From: Nitrospira sp. KM1
GTDB taxonomy: Bacteria; Nitrospirota; Nitrospiria; Nitrospirales; Nitrospiraceae
Direction: 5' to 3'
NCBI RefSeq assembly: GCF_011405515.1
Contig: NZ_AP022671.1
Coordinates: 372,001-436,000 of the forward strand
DNA length: 64,000 bases
Shown here: positions 1 to 10,500 of the stretch, piece by piece
How positions within the stretch are numbered: position 1 is the first letter of the stretch
Layout of the letters: each line of letters opens with the position of its first letter
Notes under the pieces: model-generated
Database searches by the model: none
What the model was told of the DNA's origin: nothing
Seen by the model: only the letters and a program-made list of their open reading frames with translations
Made by a program: the position numbers and the translations under genes

Positions 1-64
1 CATTGAAGAACCCATTTGTCCACTCTCGCCGCCATACAAGGGATGCGACCCAGACGTTCGGCGT

Positions 65-847
65 TCAGTGGCATATGTGCTGTCCCACATTGTTTTGCTC
101 GTTAGTCTCCACCACCTGGTTGGCGGCATCCACTTGCACCGTCGAAGGCGGTTGGCCGTAATAATTACCGAATACCAACCCGTGCAGCTGGCCCGGCTGT
201 AGTGCCGGAACGGCCTGCGTATTGCCGCCGTTCTTTGCCTGACTGGGCCCTGCGGCGGCAGTGCCTTGATTCAAAACCCCGGTCATGAGAGTGCAAGTCG
301 TTCCTCCGAACGGCCCACCGAAACAGAACACTCTCCCACACGTCGGCACTAAGTCAGGGAGCGATTGAGGTTCAGCGGGCTGTATCGCCAGCATGTCAGC
401 CTTGAGAACCACCATCCCCTTCTGCGCACCGAAACCGCCACGCGAATGTACACCGCTCACCGACCCATAAGTCTCCATAGCAGTGCTGCCCGGCAAGAGG
501 AGAATCAGGTGATATACCTGTGACTCGTAGAGCGTCCCCATGGCAATCGGCTTCGGCACATCAGGTGTCGAGCGTGTTGTTTGTGCGCTGAGCAAGATAG
601 GCGAGATGGCCGCGGCCGAAACCAGACGAAGTTCTGAATCGGAAGCCTGTTGAAGCTGATATGTTCCAGATTGAACAACTACGTCGCGGCCATCCGGACC
701 GGAAAAGTACAGAGGCTGGTCAATCACGATTTTGGTCGAGTCTTGAGCCGAAGTATTCTTGTCTGTCCGCGGCGTATCCACAGAGCTGCAGGCCGATATA
801 AGGATCGCACTGACAGCACCGGCGGCGGCCTTGAGCATGGGGTTCAT
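65..847 (-). CDS. CARDB-type lipoprotein (paralogue A)
   Basis: Predicted exported lipoprotein of 260 residues. It starts at the ATG preceded by AAGGAGGG rather than at a GTG 15 bases upstream. The N-terminus is a signal peptide ending in an ISAC lipobox. A first domain (about residues 35-85) has the pattern ID..L.FS.PDG.DV.VQ.G.Y..QASDS.LRLVS. The C-terminal ~90 residues read like a CARDB adhesion-type domain: LVPTC, NQG.AAAG, LQPGQ, VVETNEQNNV. The gene at 1889-2659 is a clear paralogue with the same domain order. It probably sits in the outer membrane or periplasm. The ligand or partner is unknown. Presence as a real gene is well supported; the CARDB label comes from pattern recognition. 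Confidence 0.85.
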   Translation of the reverse strand: MNPMLKAAAGAVSAILISACSSVDTPRTDKNTSAQDSTKIVIDQPLYFSGPDGRDVVVQSGTYQLQQASDSELRLVSAAAISPILLSAQTTRSTPDVPKPIAMGTLYESQVYHLILLLPGSTAMETYGSVSGVHSRGGFGAQKGMVVLKADMLAIQPAEPQSLPDLVPTCGRVFCFGGPFGGTTCTLMTGVLNQGTAAAGPSQAKNGGNTQAVPALQPGQLHGLVFGNYYGQPPSTVQVDAANQVVETNEQNNVGQHICH

Positions 848-973
848 CGTTCCCTCCTTCACCCTGACGTCTCGCGTCCTCGAATGGTTCGATTGAGTGG
901 AGTGGCCTATGTCTGCTTATTTGGTGCGCATACTTCGGCTTCGGCACCGTCACCCGCCATTCCGATCGCCCGA

Positions 974-1309
974 TCACTTGAGTTCCTCCGTCGTCGTTTG
1001 TTCCGGAAATTCAGGAATCGGGCATTGTATTCCGCGTGATTTCATCTCAGAGCCCGCAAACCGGTCGAGCAGTGCTGTGATGGTGCCGTGCGTTGCTTCT
1101 TCACCTTCACAGTCAGGAAGGGCGGCCCGGCTGTCTCTCTGCGACTCTTCTGATACGGTCATGGAGGCTCGAGTTGTCCGTTCAATATTCCGATGAGTCC
1201 TCGCGTCGGCGCCAACGGACAATTCTACGGCCATAGCCGACGTCATAGAAAACGTGAACTGGACCAGTGCGAGAGAGAGGGAGAGCCGTATCGATAGAGG
1301 CTGCTGCAT
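974..1309 (-). CDS. small exported protein of unknown function
   Basis: A 111-residue protein with a clean signal peptide (hydrophobic stretch LSLALVQFTFSM, then SAMA as a likely cleavage site) and a polar mature part with two cysteines. The ATG follows AAAGGAGAG at good spacing, which supports a genuine gene. I recognise no domain. It lies between the two CARDB lipoprotein paralogues on the same strand, so it may belong to the same exported-protein cluster. Confidence 0.6.
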   Translation of the reverse strand: MQQPLSIRLSLSLALVQFTFSMTSAMAVELSVGADARTHRNIERTTRASMTVSEESQRDSRAALPDCEGEEATHGTITALLDRFAGSEMKSRGIQCPIPEFPEQTTTEELK

Positions 1310-1888
1310 TCGACTCTCCTTTCAGAAACGCCAAGCGCGCGATCGTGTTTCTTGTTGAGTGAGTCGAAGCGATGACCACCGAGGTTCGATGGTGCGGGAG
1401 ACACCTGCCTGGGAGAAACAACGTGCACCGATGGGTGGCCCGACTCTCAAGGCAAGCCTCCGTGCCGCCAGGGGCTTCGACCCGTGGCGATGGCCCATCC
1501 GACGAATCCGAAGGGGACGCAAGAATATGCGACAAAAGGGCACCGGGTCAATCACGGAATGGCAAATACCATATATTTATAATGGGCGTTCCGGGCTAGT
1601 CCGCAGGGTTCCGGGATCAGCCCTTAGGGATGCCTGTTGCAGCTGGTGTACGGCACGATGCGTTGGAGACAACCCTTCAAGAGAGGAGCGACTGATAGCC
1701 GTACATAGAATGGGACGCTCCCGCAACACGGGCAATCGAAACATGATGGAAACGTTGTATCACCTTTCCCATGTGGCGCTGAAGTGGGCTATCCAAGGGC
1801 CAGATGCCCATCAGAGGGTGCCTACGGTAGGGAAGGAAACCGGTTTAGATCCAGGCGGAGGCTTCGCTATATCCCGCACACCAGCCTA
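1310..1888. other. intergenic, no convincing gene
   Basis: About 580 bases between the small exported protein and the second CARDB lipoprotein. Open frames here are on the opposite strand, lack ribosome binding sites and have unnatural composition. A TATAAT hexamer occurs near 1578-1583 but has no matching -35 and no gene behind it. Nothing else supported. Confidence 0.5.
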
Positions 1889-2659
1889 CTAACATCTCTG
1901 TTGCGTGACGTTGTTTTGCTCGTTGCTTTCGACCACCTGACTTGCCGAATCTACTTGGACAGAAGAGGAAGGCGGCGATTGAACTCCAAATGAGAAAACG
2001 AGGGGTTGAAATTGTCCCGGCTGAAGTCCCGGCACAGGAGTTGTGACAGCTCCATAGGTTGCCTGACTCTGTCCGGCGGCAGCGGCGCCTTGATTCGAAA
2101 CTCCGGCATGAACGAAGTAGAGTTGCTGAAACACCAAGTTGATTTGTTCGACTCTCCAACATGTGGGCACCAAATCGGGGCGTGGCTGAGGTTGGGTTGG
2201 CTGCAGAACAAGTTTGTTGGCTCTCATGAATACGATGTTCTTATCGAACCCTCCGCGCGATTGGACTCCGCTGACTGTGCCGTGAGATTCAAGCGCGTGA
2301 TTTCCTGGCATGAGAAGAATCAGATGATACACTTCCGATTCGAACAATGTACCGAGGGCGATGGGCGACGGCACATCGGATGATGAGGTCGTCGCGTGGG
2401 CGCTCAATAGAATAGGCGGAGCATCTGCTCTTGAAACGAGGCGAAGCCGGGAATCGGAAGCTTGTTCGACCGTGTACTTTCCGGGTTGAACCGTCACATC
2501 AGTGCCGTCCGGTGATGAAAAGTGGAGCGCCTGATCAATTTGAACCTGAGTTGGTTCATGAGCTGCCGCCTTTGCTTGCTGCGGCGGACTAGGGGTGCTG
2601 CAGGCGCCTACGAACATCAAACAGGCAACCGATAAAGCGCACGTGAATAGGCGTTCCAT
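1889..2659 (-). CDS. CARDB-type lipoprotein (paralogue B)
   Basis: A 256-residue lipoprotein, paralogue of the gene at 65-847. The start is the ATG after AAGGAGGG; the open frame extends 15 codons upstream without a binding site. The signal peptide ends in VGAC. It shares with its paralogue the ID.AL.FSSPDG.DV.VQPG.Y domain, a middle segment LGTLFESEVYHLILLMPG.., and the C-terminal CARDB-like part with LQPGQ and VVESNEQNNV. Likely anchored in the envelope; role unknown. The pair probably arose by local duplication. Confidence 0.87.
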   Translation of the reverse strand: MERLFTCALSVACLMFVGACSTPSPPQQAKAAAHEPTQVQIDQALHFSSPDGTDVTVQPGKYTVEQASDSRLRLVSRADAPPILLSAHATTSSSDVPSPIALGTLFESEVYHLILLMPGNHALESHGTVSGVQSRGGFDKNIVFMRANKLVLQPTQPQPRPDLVPTCWRVEQINLVFQQLYFVHAGVSNQGAAAAGQSQATYGAVTTPVPGLQPGQFQPLVFSFGVQSPPSSSVQVDSASQVVESNEQNNVTQQRC

Positions 2660-2869
2660 TTTCCCTCCTTCTCCAAAGGTCCTCACGGTTGTCTCTTTTT
2701 CCACCGAGTGTTCACCGTCTGATTGCTCCGCCCACTGCTCTCAATCTAGAAGCGCGCCAGTAAAAGCTCCCTTGTAAGATAGGACATTTCTCAAATTCCC
2801 GCAGGGCCGCATGCGGTCAAGAAACTGTGCCTCGACCGGGATCGTCCAATGATGGAACGGTATGAAGAC

Positions 2870-3337
2870 TCAAAATCTTCCGACCGCTTTTTGAGCCAGC
2901 GTTTTCAGTTTGTCTTCGTCGCCTGCGCTTTCCTTGAGCGAAAGCTTCACCGTCACACCCTGTTTCTTGATGAAGAGATTTACATAATCGAGCCCATGCA
3001 TTCCGCGGTCCATGAATGCGTCGTCGCCGAGGCCTTTCACAGTGACGGGTTTTTTCGAGACTTTGCGTCCTCGATTGATGCCGTCCGCAGGGAACACCCA
3101 GACTTCCATCGCATCCTTCCCGTTGGCGAATTCATAGTTGCACCAGCCGGCCTCACCTTCCTTGTCGCCCGTCGGCGTGCCCTTGAGCTTACCGACAACT
3201 TGCTCGACTTCCGCGGTCGTGAGGACCTTGCAGGGATCGACGGCGGGCGGAGCGGCAAGTACGAATGGGGCCAAGGCGGCAGACCATGCTACGACCAGAC
3301 AGCACGCAAGAGCCCAGTAATTCTTCGGCGATACCAT
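2870..3337 (-). CDS. secreted protein with DPCKVLT motif
   Basis: A 155-residue exported protein. A Sec signal peptide (ACCLVVAWSAALAPFVLA) is followed by PAVDPCKVLTTAEVEQVVGK and a second cysteine in GWCNYEF. The DPC.LLT..EV...G opening and later cysteine resemble DUF3558-like secreted proteins, so a disulphide is likely. The ATG chosen has AGGAG five bases upstream; a GTG six bases earlier is too close to that site. Its stop lies 210 bases before the start of the CARDB paralogue B, and it follows the 3348-4247 gene by 10 bases, so those two are probably co-transcribed. Function unknown. Confidence 0.82.
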   Translation of the reverse strand: MVSPKNYWALACCLVVAWSAALAPFVLAAPPAVDPCKVLTTAEVEQVVGKLKGTPTGDKEGEAGWCNYEFANGKDAMEVWVFPADGINRGRKVSKKPVTVKGLGDDAFMDRGMHGLDYVNLFIKKQGVTVKLSLKESAGDEDKLKTLAQKAVGRF

Positions 3338-3347
3338 AGGCACTCCT

Positions 3348-4247
3348 TCACGGTTTCTTTTCGATTTCTGTCATTGGCTGCTGGGTCTTATTGCTATCCG
3401 AACCGGTTTCCTCTCCAATTCCACGCGGACGGACCATTCCAGAGAACGCACCGGAGCCTTGCGACTGCGTCGTAGGAGGACGCAACATTGGCGCGGCCGC
3501 GCTGTTGCCTTGCGAGGGGGGTGGTGCGACTGAGGACGGGGAGGATTGCGCTGGGGTCTTGGTCAGGGGGTTGACTTGCGTGTCAAAAGGCAGGGTTCGT
3601 TTCGGCGGGAAAGGGCCGCAGATGAGTCCCACGGCGTCGAGGAAGAGTCCGGCTCGCCCATGAATTCCTACCGCCGCTTCACCGACAGGACAGACCTGGT
3701 CGGGATTCGATAATCCAAAGGGCTCATTAAAAGGACGATTGCTTGGTGCACTTGACGATCCAAAGACGAAGGTGCCTGGGGGGCCCGGAGGTCCAAGTGC
3801 GACGCATTGGACCCCAAGCTTGTTGACAAAGGGCTTATCCGACCGGAGAACCGTGACAGACCAAGAGTGGATGGCGCGGTTCTTCACACTTCCATCATTA
3901 CAATTCCCAAATGTGGTACGGCCTCCACGGCTGTCTCCGAATGAGCCCACTACCGACGACGGGCCAAAGATCTGACCGGAGTGCATCCAGGAGGCACAGA
4001 GCATCTCGATGCGGTCTACCCAATCACCGGCCTTACCTTGAAGTCCAACAAGGTAGGATCCTCTGGGGCACTCAGCCCTGAACGCATTCCCTCCAGAGGA
4101 TCCATAAGGGCCCAAATCGGTTGTCGCACCAACGAGGACCGGGAGTGTGAGAGCGATCACGAATAGCAGCATGGCTAGGACGTGGTGGAATCGCAATGAC
4201 GAAAGCGTTTCACGCATGCCTCCTGCCCGTGTGGGTGTCTCAAACAT
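3348..4247 (-). CDS. exported protein with two lectin-like repeats
   Basis: About 299 residues from the ATG preceded by GGAG seven bases away. An alternative ATG 30 bases downstream has AGGAGG too close. The open frame runs further upstream to 4496 but without export signal or binding site. The signal peptide is MLLFVIALTLPVLVGA. Two repeats follow: AECPRGSYLVGLQGKAGDWVD.I..LC and VCPVGEAAVGIHGRAGLFLDAVGLIC. This CP.G..VG..G+AG..+D...L+C pattern resembles jacalin or vitelline-membrane (VMO-I)-like beta-prism repeats. A proline, serine and glutamine-rich tail completes the protein. It overlaps no neighbour and is 10 bases from the next gene. Carbohydrate binding is only an inference. Confidence 0.75.
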   Translation of the reverse strand: MFETPTRAGGMRETLSSLRFHHVLAMLLFVIALTLPVLVGATTDLGPYGSSGGNAFRAECPRGSYLVGLQGKAGDWVDRIEMLCASWMHSGQIFGPSSVVGSFGDSRGGRTTFGNCNDGSVKNRAIHSWSVTVLRSDKPFVNKLGVQCVALGPPGPPGTFVFGSSSAPSNRPFNEPFGLSNPDQVCPVGEAAVGIHGRAGLFLDAVGLICGPFPPKRTLPFDTQVNPLTKTPAQSSPSSVAPPPSQGNSAAAPMLRPPTTQSQGSGAFSGMVRPRGIGEETGSDSNKTQQPMTEIEKKP

Positions 4248-4516
4248 TAGTTTTCTCCATATGTCAACCATCTTTATGGACTCGGAACCTCGGCAGTCAA
4301 CGTCCGAGGGACGGAAACCCAACGTGGAACAATTTCTTGCTAGGTCTAGTTTAGATGTGTCGAAAAGATGGAGAGAACGACGCCGATGCAAGCACAATCC
4401 ATCTCGAAAAACTATCCACTCGTGATTCTGAATAATGACTAGTATGTTCGAATCGGTATCTTGCAACTTGTGCATCCGGCATGATGTCGATTGCATCGGC
4501 GTTGATTTCTTATCTG

Positions 4517-5584
4517 CTATTTGGAAAAACCTTTCGGTGCTTGAAGCGCGTTATTGGTGACAGGCGCTAGGACGACAAACTCGACCCAGTCGCTCCACCC
4601 CGTTTCCGTGGGTGAAGAGATTTGAGCGCTCAACCGCCAGGCACCTGGAGTAGTGATCCCGCTGGGAGGAACGCCAGCGCCGAATCCTGAGTATCCGGCC
4701 GGGGACTCAGCCTGAACGGCTCCAACAGGAATGGTGGTATGGGAGATCCAGTTACCGGCGGGATCTTTTCGCTCAAGGCGGACCATGTAGATTCTCCCAG
4801 CAATCATCGGCGTACCATCGAGATTGACTTGCGTCTCAATCCAACCTTTGGGGGTCATAAGTTTGATGGGAACAGGAGACTGATTGAGAAACCGTTGGCC
4901 GGCGGTCGGCGCGAGCACGACAGGAGATAAGGAAGTCCGGAAAGGGGTTTCCTGTTGAATCCCACCTTTAAGTCGCTTATCAGTGCGTCGTTTTTCTTCC
5001 CTGAGATCCGCGTCGCGTTTGGCGGCCAGAGCTTGGCGCTCAGCGATTGACAGCGTCCAGGCCGTCATGGGCTTGGCCGAACTCCAGAGCGCGAACAGTT
5101 GCCCAATGGTCGGTAAGGATTTCCCATCCGGGCCCTTTCTTGGTCCTTCTTGAGCCGGTGTCGGCCCTGTACGACTGACAACCGGACATTTCACTCGAAG
5201 GAGAGAAGCTTCGTATGGAGGGCCATCGGGAGTCAGCCAGGGATCGGATGCGCAGGAATATCGGGTCGTCCATTTCCCATAAGGATGACTTGGCTCGGAG
5301 GTCGAAGGCGGAGCGATCTCAATGGTTTCTTCTGCAATGCTGCCGGAGTACTTGCCGTTGACGGTATAGGGAAAGGTCCTCGGTGCACCGAGCGATCCAT
5401 ACGTGGTGCATTGTCCGCCAGCGGTGTATCGCGCTGCCGCCATCGAAAACTGGCCTTGAGGCGATGACCACTGGCTGCATGGTGCAGTGCTTGGCCCGTC
5501 GAATCCTGCGCCCATTGTATCGATCGGCATGATGAGGAGAGCCGGGACGAAAATACGGAGCGCGAGGGTTCGATGCCTATTCAT
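4517..5584 (-). CDS. exported protein of unknown function
   Basis: A 355-residue protein with an N-terminal signal sequence (LALRIFVPALLIMPIDTMG) and GGGGAG seven bases before the ATG. The middle holds a charged, possibly coiled segment (ALAAKRDADLREEKRRTDKR). The C-terminal 140 residues look like a beta-sandwich (repeated PV.IK, G.W, RI.MVRLERKD, GAWRLSAQISSP, EFVVLAP). No catalytic motif seen. It belongs to the minus-strand exported cluster, with a 269-base gap to the next gene and 250 bases to the FecR gene upstream. Confidence 0.8.
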   Translation of the reverse strand: MNRHRTLALRIFVPALLIMPIDTMGAGFDGPSTAPCSQWSSPQGQFSMAAARYTAGGQCTTYGSLGAPRTFPYTVNGKYSGSIAEETIEIAPPSTSEPSHPYGKWTTRYSCASDPWLTPDGPPYEASLLRVKCPVVSRTGPTPAQEGPRKGPDGKSLPTIGQLFALWSSAKPMTAWTLSIAERQALAAKRDADLREEKRRTDKRLKGGIQQETPFRTSLSPVVLAPTAGQRFLNQSPVPIKLMTPKGWIETQVNLDGTPMIAGRIYMVRLERKDPAGNWISHTTIPVGAVQAESPAGYSGFGAGVPPSGITTPGAWRLSAQISSPTETGWSDWVEFVVLAPVTNNALQAPKGFSK

Positions 5585-5834
5585 GTACCGCTCCCCTCGT
5601 CATGATTGAGATACCGGTGAAAGTCGTGGGAATCGGGAGGCGGGTGGAGCAGCGAGATGGAAAAGAACGATGTCCTCTCCAAGGCATACGATCTCCTTCT
5701 GATGAGGCGACAGCGCTGAATTGTCGCCCGCCGCGAGACGACCCCTCTCCTTCATCCCCTCGAGCGGGCGTTCATCGCTCGCTGCTCGGTCCTGTATCGC
5801 ACGGCGGACGGAGAGCGTTCATGTCTCGCACCGA

Positions 5835-6458
5835 TCACTTACCTGCCGCCCGTACAGTCTCCGTCCATGACTTTGCCGCTTTCACATCGGTCGGAGCCGG
5901 CTTTGTGCATTTCTTGCCGCGGACGCCATAGCTGATAGTTTCTGTCTTGATCGGGCAGGTCCCGAATGGCGTGCCGAATTGCACCACTCCTTCAATGACC
6001 GTGAGGATGCTTTGGCCATCCTCCTGCACTTTCAGATTGAACTCAGTTTCCTTCACGGATGCCGTGGCAACCGGCGTTTCTACCTCGAACAGTTTCGGTC
6101 CGCCGCTGGTCTTCGCCCAGACTTCGCCCTGTTTGAGCCTGAGGATGCGAGTGGTAGGTTTATCTTTTTCCCAACGAGATAGAAGCTTCAAGCTCGTACT
6201 TTCGTTGAGTGCGACCTGTATCCCTTCCTTGAACTCGATCAGCGCCTGACTGGTGCCGTCGGTCTGAATGATGTCTCCTTCATAGAGTGGCACATTGCCC
6301 TTTCCCTGCAATCGCTGCTGCACACCGTCCGTTCGAATGATCACGAGCGTACCGATGGCATTTGTGGCGGATCCAATTGCGACATTCTGCGCCTGGCTGA
6401 TTCCGGCCGAGCCGGCAACACACGCGATCATACAAACCGTGATGAGCCTAAGCCTCAT
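5835..6458 (-). CDS. FecR-domain periplasmic protein
   Basis: A 207-residue exported protein. The signal peptide is MRLRLITVCMIACVAGSAGISQAQ. The mature part is a FecR domain: IGTLVIIRTDG, PLYEGDIIQTDGTSQALIEFKEG, L.LKQGEVWAKT, FEVETPVATASVKETEF, and L.V.EG.V. It ends with a short two-Cys tail. Here it is a free-standing, secreted FecR domain without the membrane helix and sigma-factor neighbour of a classic FecIR pair, so a surface or envelope role is likelier than iron signalling. I chose the ATG with AAGGAG nine bases upstream; the open frame extends 24 codons further into the neighbour's 3' end. It follows the YVTN lipoprotein by 52 bases. Confidence 0.88.
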   Translation of the reverse strand: MRLRLITVCMIACVAGSAGISQAQNVAIGSATNAIGTLVIIRTDGVQQRLQGKGNVPLYEGDIIQTDGTSQALIEFKEGIQVALNESTSLKLLSRWEKDKPTTRILRLKQGEVWAKTSGGPKLFEVETPVATASVKETEFNLKVQEDGQSILTVIEGVVQFGTPFGTCPIKTETISYGVRGKKCTKPAPTDVKAAKSWTETVRAAGK

Positions 6459-6510
6459 GATTGGACGCTCCTTCTTCGCATCAACGAGTTGCTCGACTTG
6501 ACATTGTCGG

Positions 6511-7536
6511 TTACCGGGACACCACGACACGGATCGGTTTCCGGCCCACAGGAACCGTTGCCAGTGTTTGCCCGGTTCCGGTGTCGATCACTCGAATTTC
6601 GTTTCCCTTATCATGGGCGACGAACAGCCTCGTACCCTCCGGATTGGACCAGATACCGTTGGGACCTTCGCCGACTGCAATTTCATCTGCGACCTTGAGG
6701 TTGCCCGGGTCTCCGCTCAGACCTATGATTTTGTTTTGGCTGCCGACGGTCACATAGGCCAGCGGACCTTGGGTGCCTTTGTAGGCAAAGGTAATCTGCT
6801 GCGGTTTGTCTCCGACGGTGAACGTGCCGACCTTTTCGTGATTCTCAGGATCCAGGACATAGATATCGTTCTCACCGGTGTTGACCCCCCACACATGGCC
6901 GTCACGACTTACGACGAGGAAGTGGGGATTGGCTCCAACCGGGATCGTCTTGATGACCTGGTGAGAGGCCGTGTCGATGACCCCAACGGTCTTTTCTCCC
7001 TGGCTGCTCACGAACGCGAACCGACCATCATGTGAAAAGGCAAGCCCGGTCGGTCCCTTTCCCACCGGAATCGTACCGAGGATCCTGAATGTCGTGGTAT
7101 CGACGATGGATATGGTGTTTTCACCGATATTGGCGACCCAGAGTTGGCTGTCGTCGTTGCTCAATGTCACCACGTGACATCGGTCACCCGTATAGATCGA
7201 CGCGATGGTCTCCTGTTTGGCCGTATCGATCACGGACACCCGGCCGGAAGCCAGATTGCTCGCATAGACTCGGCGGCCATCGCGGCTCACCGCCAAGTCA
7301 TGGGTCGAATGATTTTTAGACGGAATCGTTCCGATGGACTGGAACGTGTTGGCATCGATGACGCTGATGTCGTTGCTGCTTTCATTGGCGACGTAGATGC
7401 GTTGCGGGATCGATCCCGACGGCGTTGCCTCCTGTTTGAGCGCGTAGGATCCGATTTTCGACGGCTCGAGCGCGCTGCACGCCGCCATGTGCAACACGAA
7501 CCCCGTGGCGAGACATGCTTGAATCATCCGACTCAT
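6511..7536 (-). CDS. YVTN-type beta-propeller lipoprotein
   Basis: A 341-residue lipoprotein. The signal peptide ends in MAAC. It is followed by about seven YVTN-type blades (IYVANESSNDISVID, VYASNLASGRVSVID, LWVANIGENTISIVD, AFVSSQGEKTVGVID, VWGVNTGENDIYVLD, LAYVTVGSQNKIIGL, LFVAHDKGNEIRVID), the pattern of surface-layer or YncE-like propellers. GGAGGAATT precedes the ATG. It is 35 bases downstream of the WD40-caspase gene and 52 bases upstream of the FecR gene, so these three form one operon. Role: probably a binding scaffold on the outer side of the inner or outer membrane. Confidence 0.92.
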   Translation of the reverse strand: MSRMIQACLATGFVLHMAACSALEPSKIGSYALKQEATPSGSIPQRIYVANESSNDISVIDANTFQSIGTIPSKNHSTHDLAVSRDGRRVYASNLASGRVSVIDTAKQETIASIYTGDRCHVVTLSNDDSQLWVANIGENTISIVDTTTFRILGTIPVGKGPTGLAFSHDGRFAFVSSQGEKTVGVIDTASHQVIKTIPVGANPHFLVVSRDGHVWGVNTGENDIYVLDPENHEKVGTFTVGDKPQQITFAYKGTQGPLAYVTVGSQNKIIGLSGDPGNLKVADEIAVGEGPNGIWSNPEGTRLFVAHDKGNEIRVIDTGTGQTLATVPVGRKPIRVVVSR

Positions 7537-7571
7537 AATTCCTCCATCGATAAAGTGGCCCGTATAAGTGG

Positions 7572-10500
7572 CTATCGAACCTGCCCCAGTACCAACTGAC
7601 CTTCGACCTCGCCCTTCTTCACCGGATGCTGATTCTGGCCGGTCACTTCCGGCACCCGCTTCGAAACATAGCCGTATGCCTCATCGACCGTGATGATGCC
7701 GTCTTTGTCGGAATCTGCCTTGCCGCGGAGTCCCTCAAGCAGATAGTACGTGAACACGCCGTGACCGAGATCCTCGCGTTCCTCGCTGACCTCACTGGCT
7801 TTGCTGGCGCTCAACACAATGCGCCCTTTCCCTTTGGACAGCCGCGCGAGAAAGTTCTCCGACACCATGGCCCGCCGCGAGGCGGTGGCGAAAGTCCGGC
7901 CGGCGGTTGCGCCGCTGTAACAGGAATCGCTGATAAAAATGACCCGCTCAGGCATCAGACGCTGAAAAATCGTTTCAATTTCGCGCATCGGAAGACCGGT
8001 CGTGTATAAATCACGAGGGTCTGCGTCGAACGGCACAATGTACTTCTCCAATCCGTCGTCGTCCCCCGCCGAGGCGTCCGCCTCTGGCGCGCCATGGCCG
8101 GCATAGTAGACGATCACGGTATCCTTTTCTCCGGCCTTCCTCCTGAGCTCGGTCCCCAAGGTTCGCTTGAGATTCATCAGCGTGGCCTGGTCGTTCAGGA
8201 GCAACATCGTTTGCTCTTGCGGGATGCCGATGTGATTGGCCAAGTATTCGTGAAACGCAAGCGCGTCTTTGTCCGCGTATCGAAGCGGTTGCACCGCCTT
8301 GTATTGTGAAATCCCGATGACCACCGCCCAGATTTTTCCACGGTCCGAGGTGCGGAGCACGCGCACGGCACGCGTCGCCGACAAGTTCTCCTGATCGACC
8401 GCCGTCACGACGATCTCGTTTTTGCCCTCGCGAAGGCTTAGGCGCTCCGCAAATTCCAGGTTGGTTTGCACATCGCTACTTCCGGGTTTGACCGCAATGC
8501 CGCGACTTTCACGCTGCGTGACGAGTTGTCCGTTCAGGCGGATCTCGATGCGGGAGATACCTTTTTCACTGGCCGCTGCACCGGCCAGATTGATCCTTTC
8601 ACTGCCAACTTCCATCCCGTCGTAGGGCGTCGCGAGCGCGATCAGCGGAGGAGCGTTTTGAAACAATTTGACCGGTGCGCCTGAAATTGCCGGAACCGGC
8701 ATGTCGGCCTTGCCCGCCTCTCTCATGTCGCGGACATCGGCCTTGGCCACCCAACCGGTTTCCGTCGGCGACAGATGCACGCGATACCATTCGTCGAGAT
8801 CGCCCGAAACCGCGAGTTCCTGCCCCTTCGCCCCAGACGCGATGACTGATGTCTCCGAACCGGCGCCGCTATGAATCTTGACGGAAGGTGATTCGATTAC
8901 CACGAGTTTGTTCGTCGCAATGATTTGTGGAATAGCCCGGTGATCGACGGCCAGTTTGAGGGTTTCATCCAACGTGACATTCGATCCACGTTCCCTGACG
9001 AAAAGACGAACCGAAATCTGTTCGTCGCGGATCTCTCTCCCCACGAAGAGGTTGGCCGTCGCTTGCTTGGCTTCATCGGCCTTCAGCGAGCCGTAATCCA
9101 GCAGGGATTTGTTCAACCGGAGATTGATGCTCGGCGGCACAGAGAGGTCGATCGACGCATGCTGGGCCGGAACTGTTCCGACATTCTTCAAGGTGACCAG
9201 CAGATCGACGGCCTCACCTTTTTGAATACGTCCATCCCCGTTGCCGACCGACCCGCCCCGGCCATCGTCGATGACCTGCAGCGTATACGCAAAGCGAGGA
9301 CGCGGAAGCCCCTTCATGACGACCAACGCTTTCATCTGGTCGGGAACAAAACCATTGTATTCCTCGAATTCCAGACGGATCGGAATGGTCCCGTCCGGAC
9401 GATCTCTCGGGATAGTTATCGCGATCACGTCCTCTGCCGATTGACCGCCTTCGACCTTCCCCAGATAAAACACGTGACCGTCCAATGCAGGATCGTCGCT
9501 CTTGACTCTGCCCTGAAACCGAAAGAGCGGACCCTTTCCTTTGTTTTTCAAAGTCAACGTGAGGTTCACTTCATGTCCTGCTTTCACTTCCATCGGACGG
9601 ATGGCAAGATCGGCTTCCGGTAATGGCGGTGGGGAGGGTGGGGCGCCGATTTCGTCTCCACGCCGTTGGATTTTCTCGGCCAACCTGGTGGTCAATGACG
9701 GTGGAGTAGGGGGTTGAAGACGAACGGCCCGGTCTCGTCCCCCGGATGCGACCAAACTATCGTCCGGCGCAAGGGCGATGGCATGGACAGGCCCTTTATG
9801 TCCTCCGAGCATGTGTCGTTCATTCCCCGACGGGACATCCCACACACGTACCGTGCCGTCCGCACCGGCGGAAATGATCGTGCGGCCATCGGACGAAAAA
9901 ACCAACGCAGATACCGCGCCCTTGTGGCCGCTCAACGTGAGGTGCTCCTGGCTGCTTTCAAGCTCCCAGATTCTGATCGTCCCGTCGGCGCCGGCGCTGG
10001 CAAGCAGTTGACCGTTGGGATGGTAGGCGACGCCGTGGATGGCTCCGGTATGGCCGGTTAGCGCTTGTCGCTGCCTGCCGGTGGCGACATCCCACACGTG
10101 AACCTGGGAATCGCTGCTGCCGGTGGCAATTGCTTTTCCGTCTGGCGAGAATCGGATGGCAAAGACAACGCCGAATTGGCCCCGCACGGATTTCAACTCC
10201 CGACCGGTTGCTGTGTCCCACAACCTGAAACTGCCGTCGTTGCCACCGGTCGCAATCGTTTTCCCATCTCCGGAAAACGTCACGGACCTCACCGTTCCAA
10301 ATGACGACGTAACGGCGTGAAGCTCGCGCCCGGTCGTCACGTCCCAAATTCGAATGGACGTATCGGCGCCTCCTGAAGCAAGCTGTTTGCTGTCAGGAGA
10401 AAACGCAAGGGCATGGACAGCTCCCATATGGCCGCGGAGCACGCGCAAGTCTCGCCCTGTGTCGGTTTCCCATAGGCGAATCGTTTGATCGGTTCCAGCC

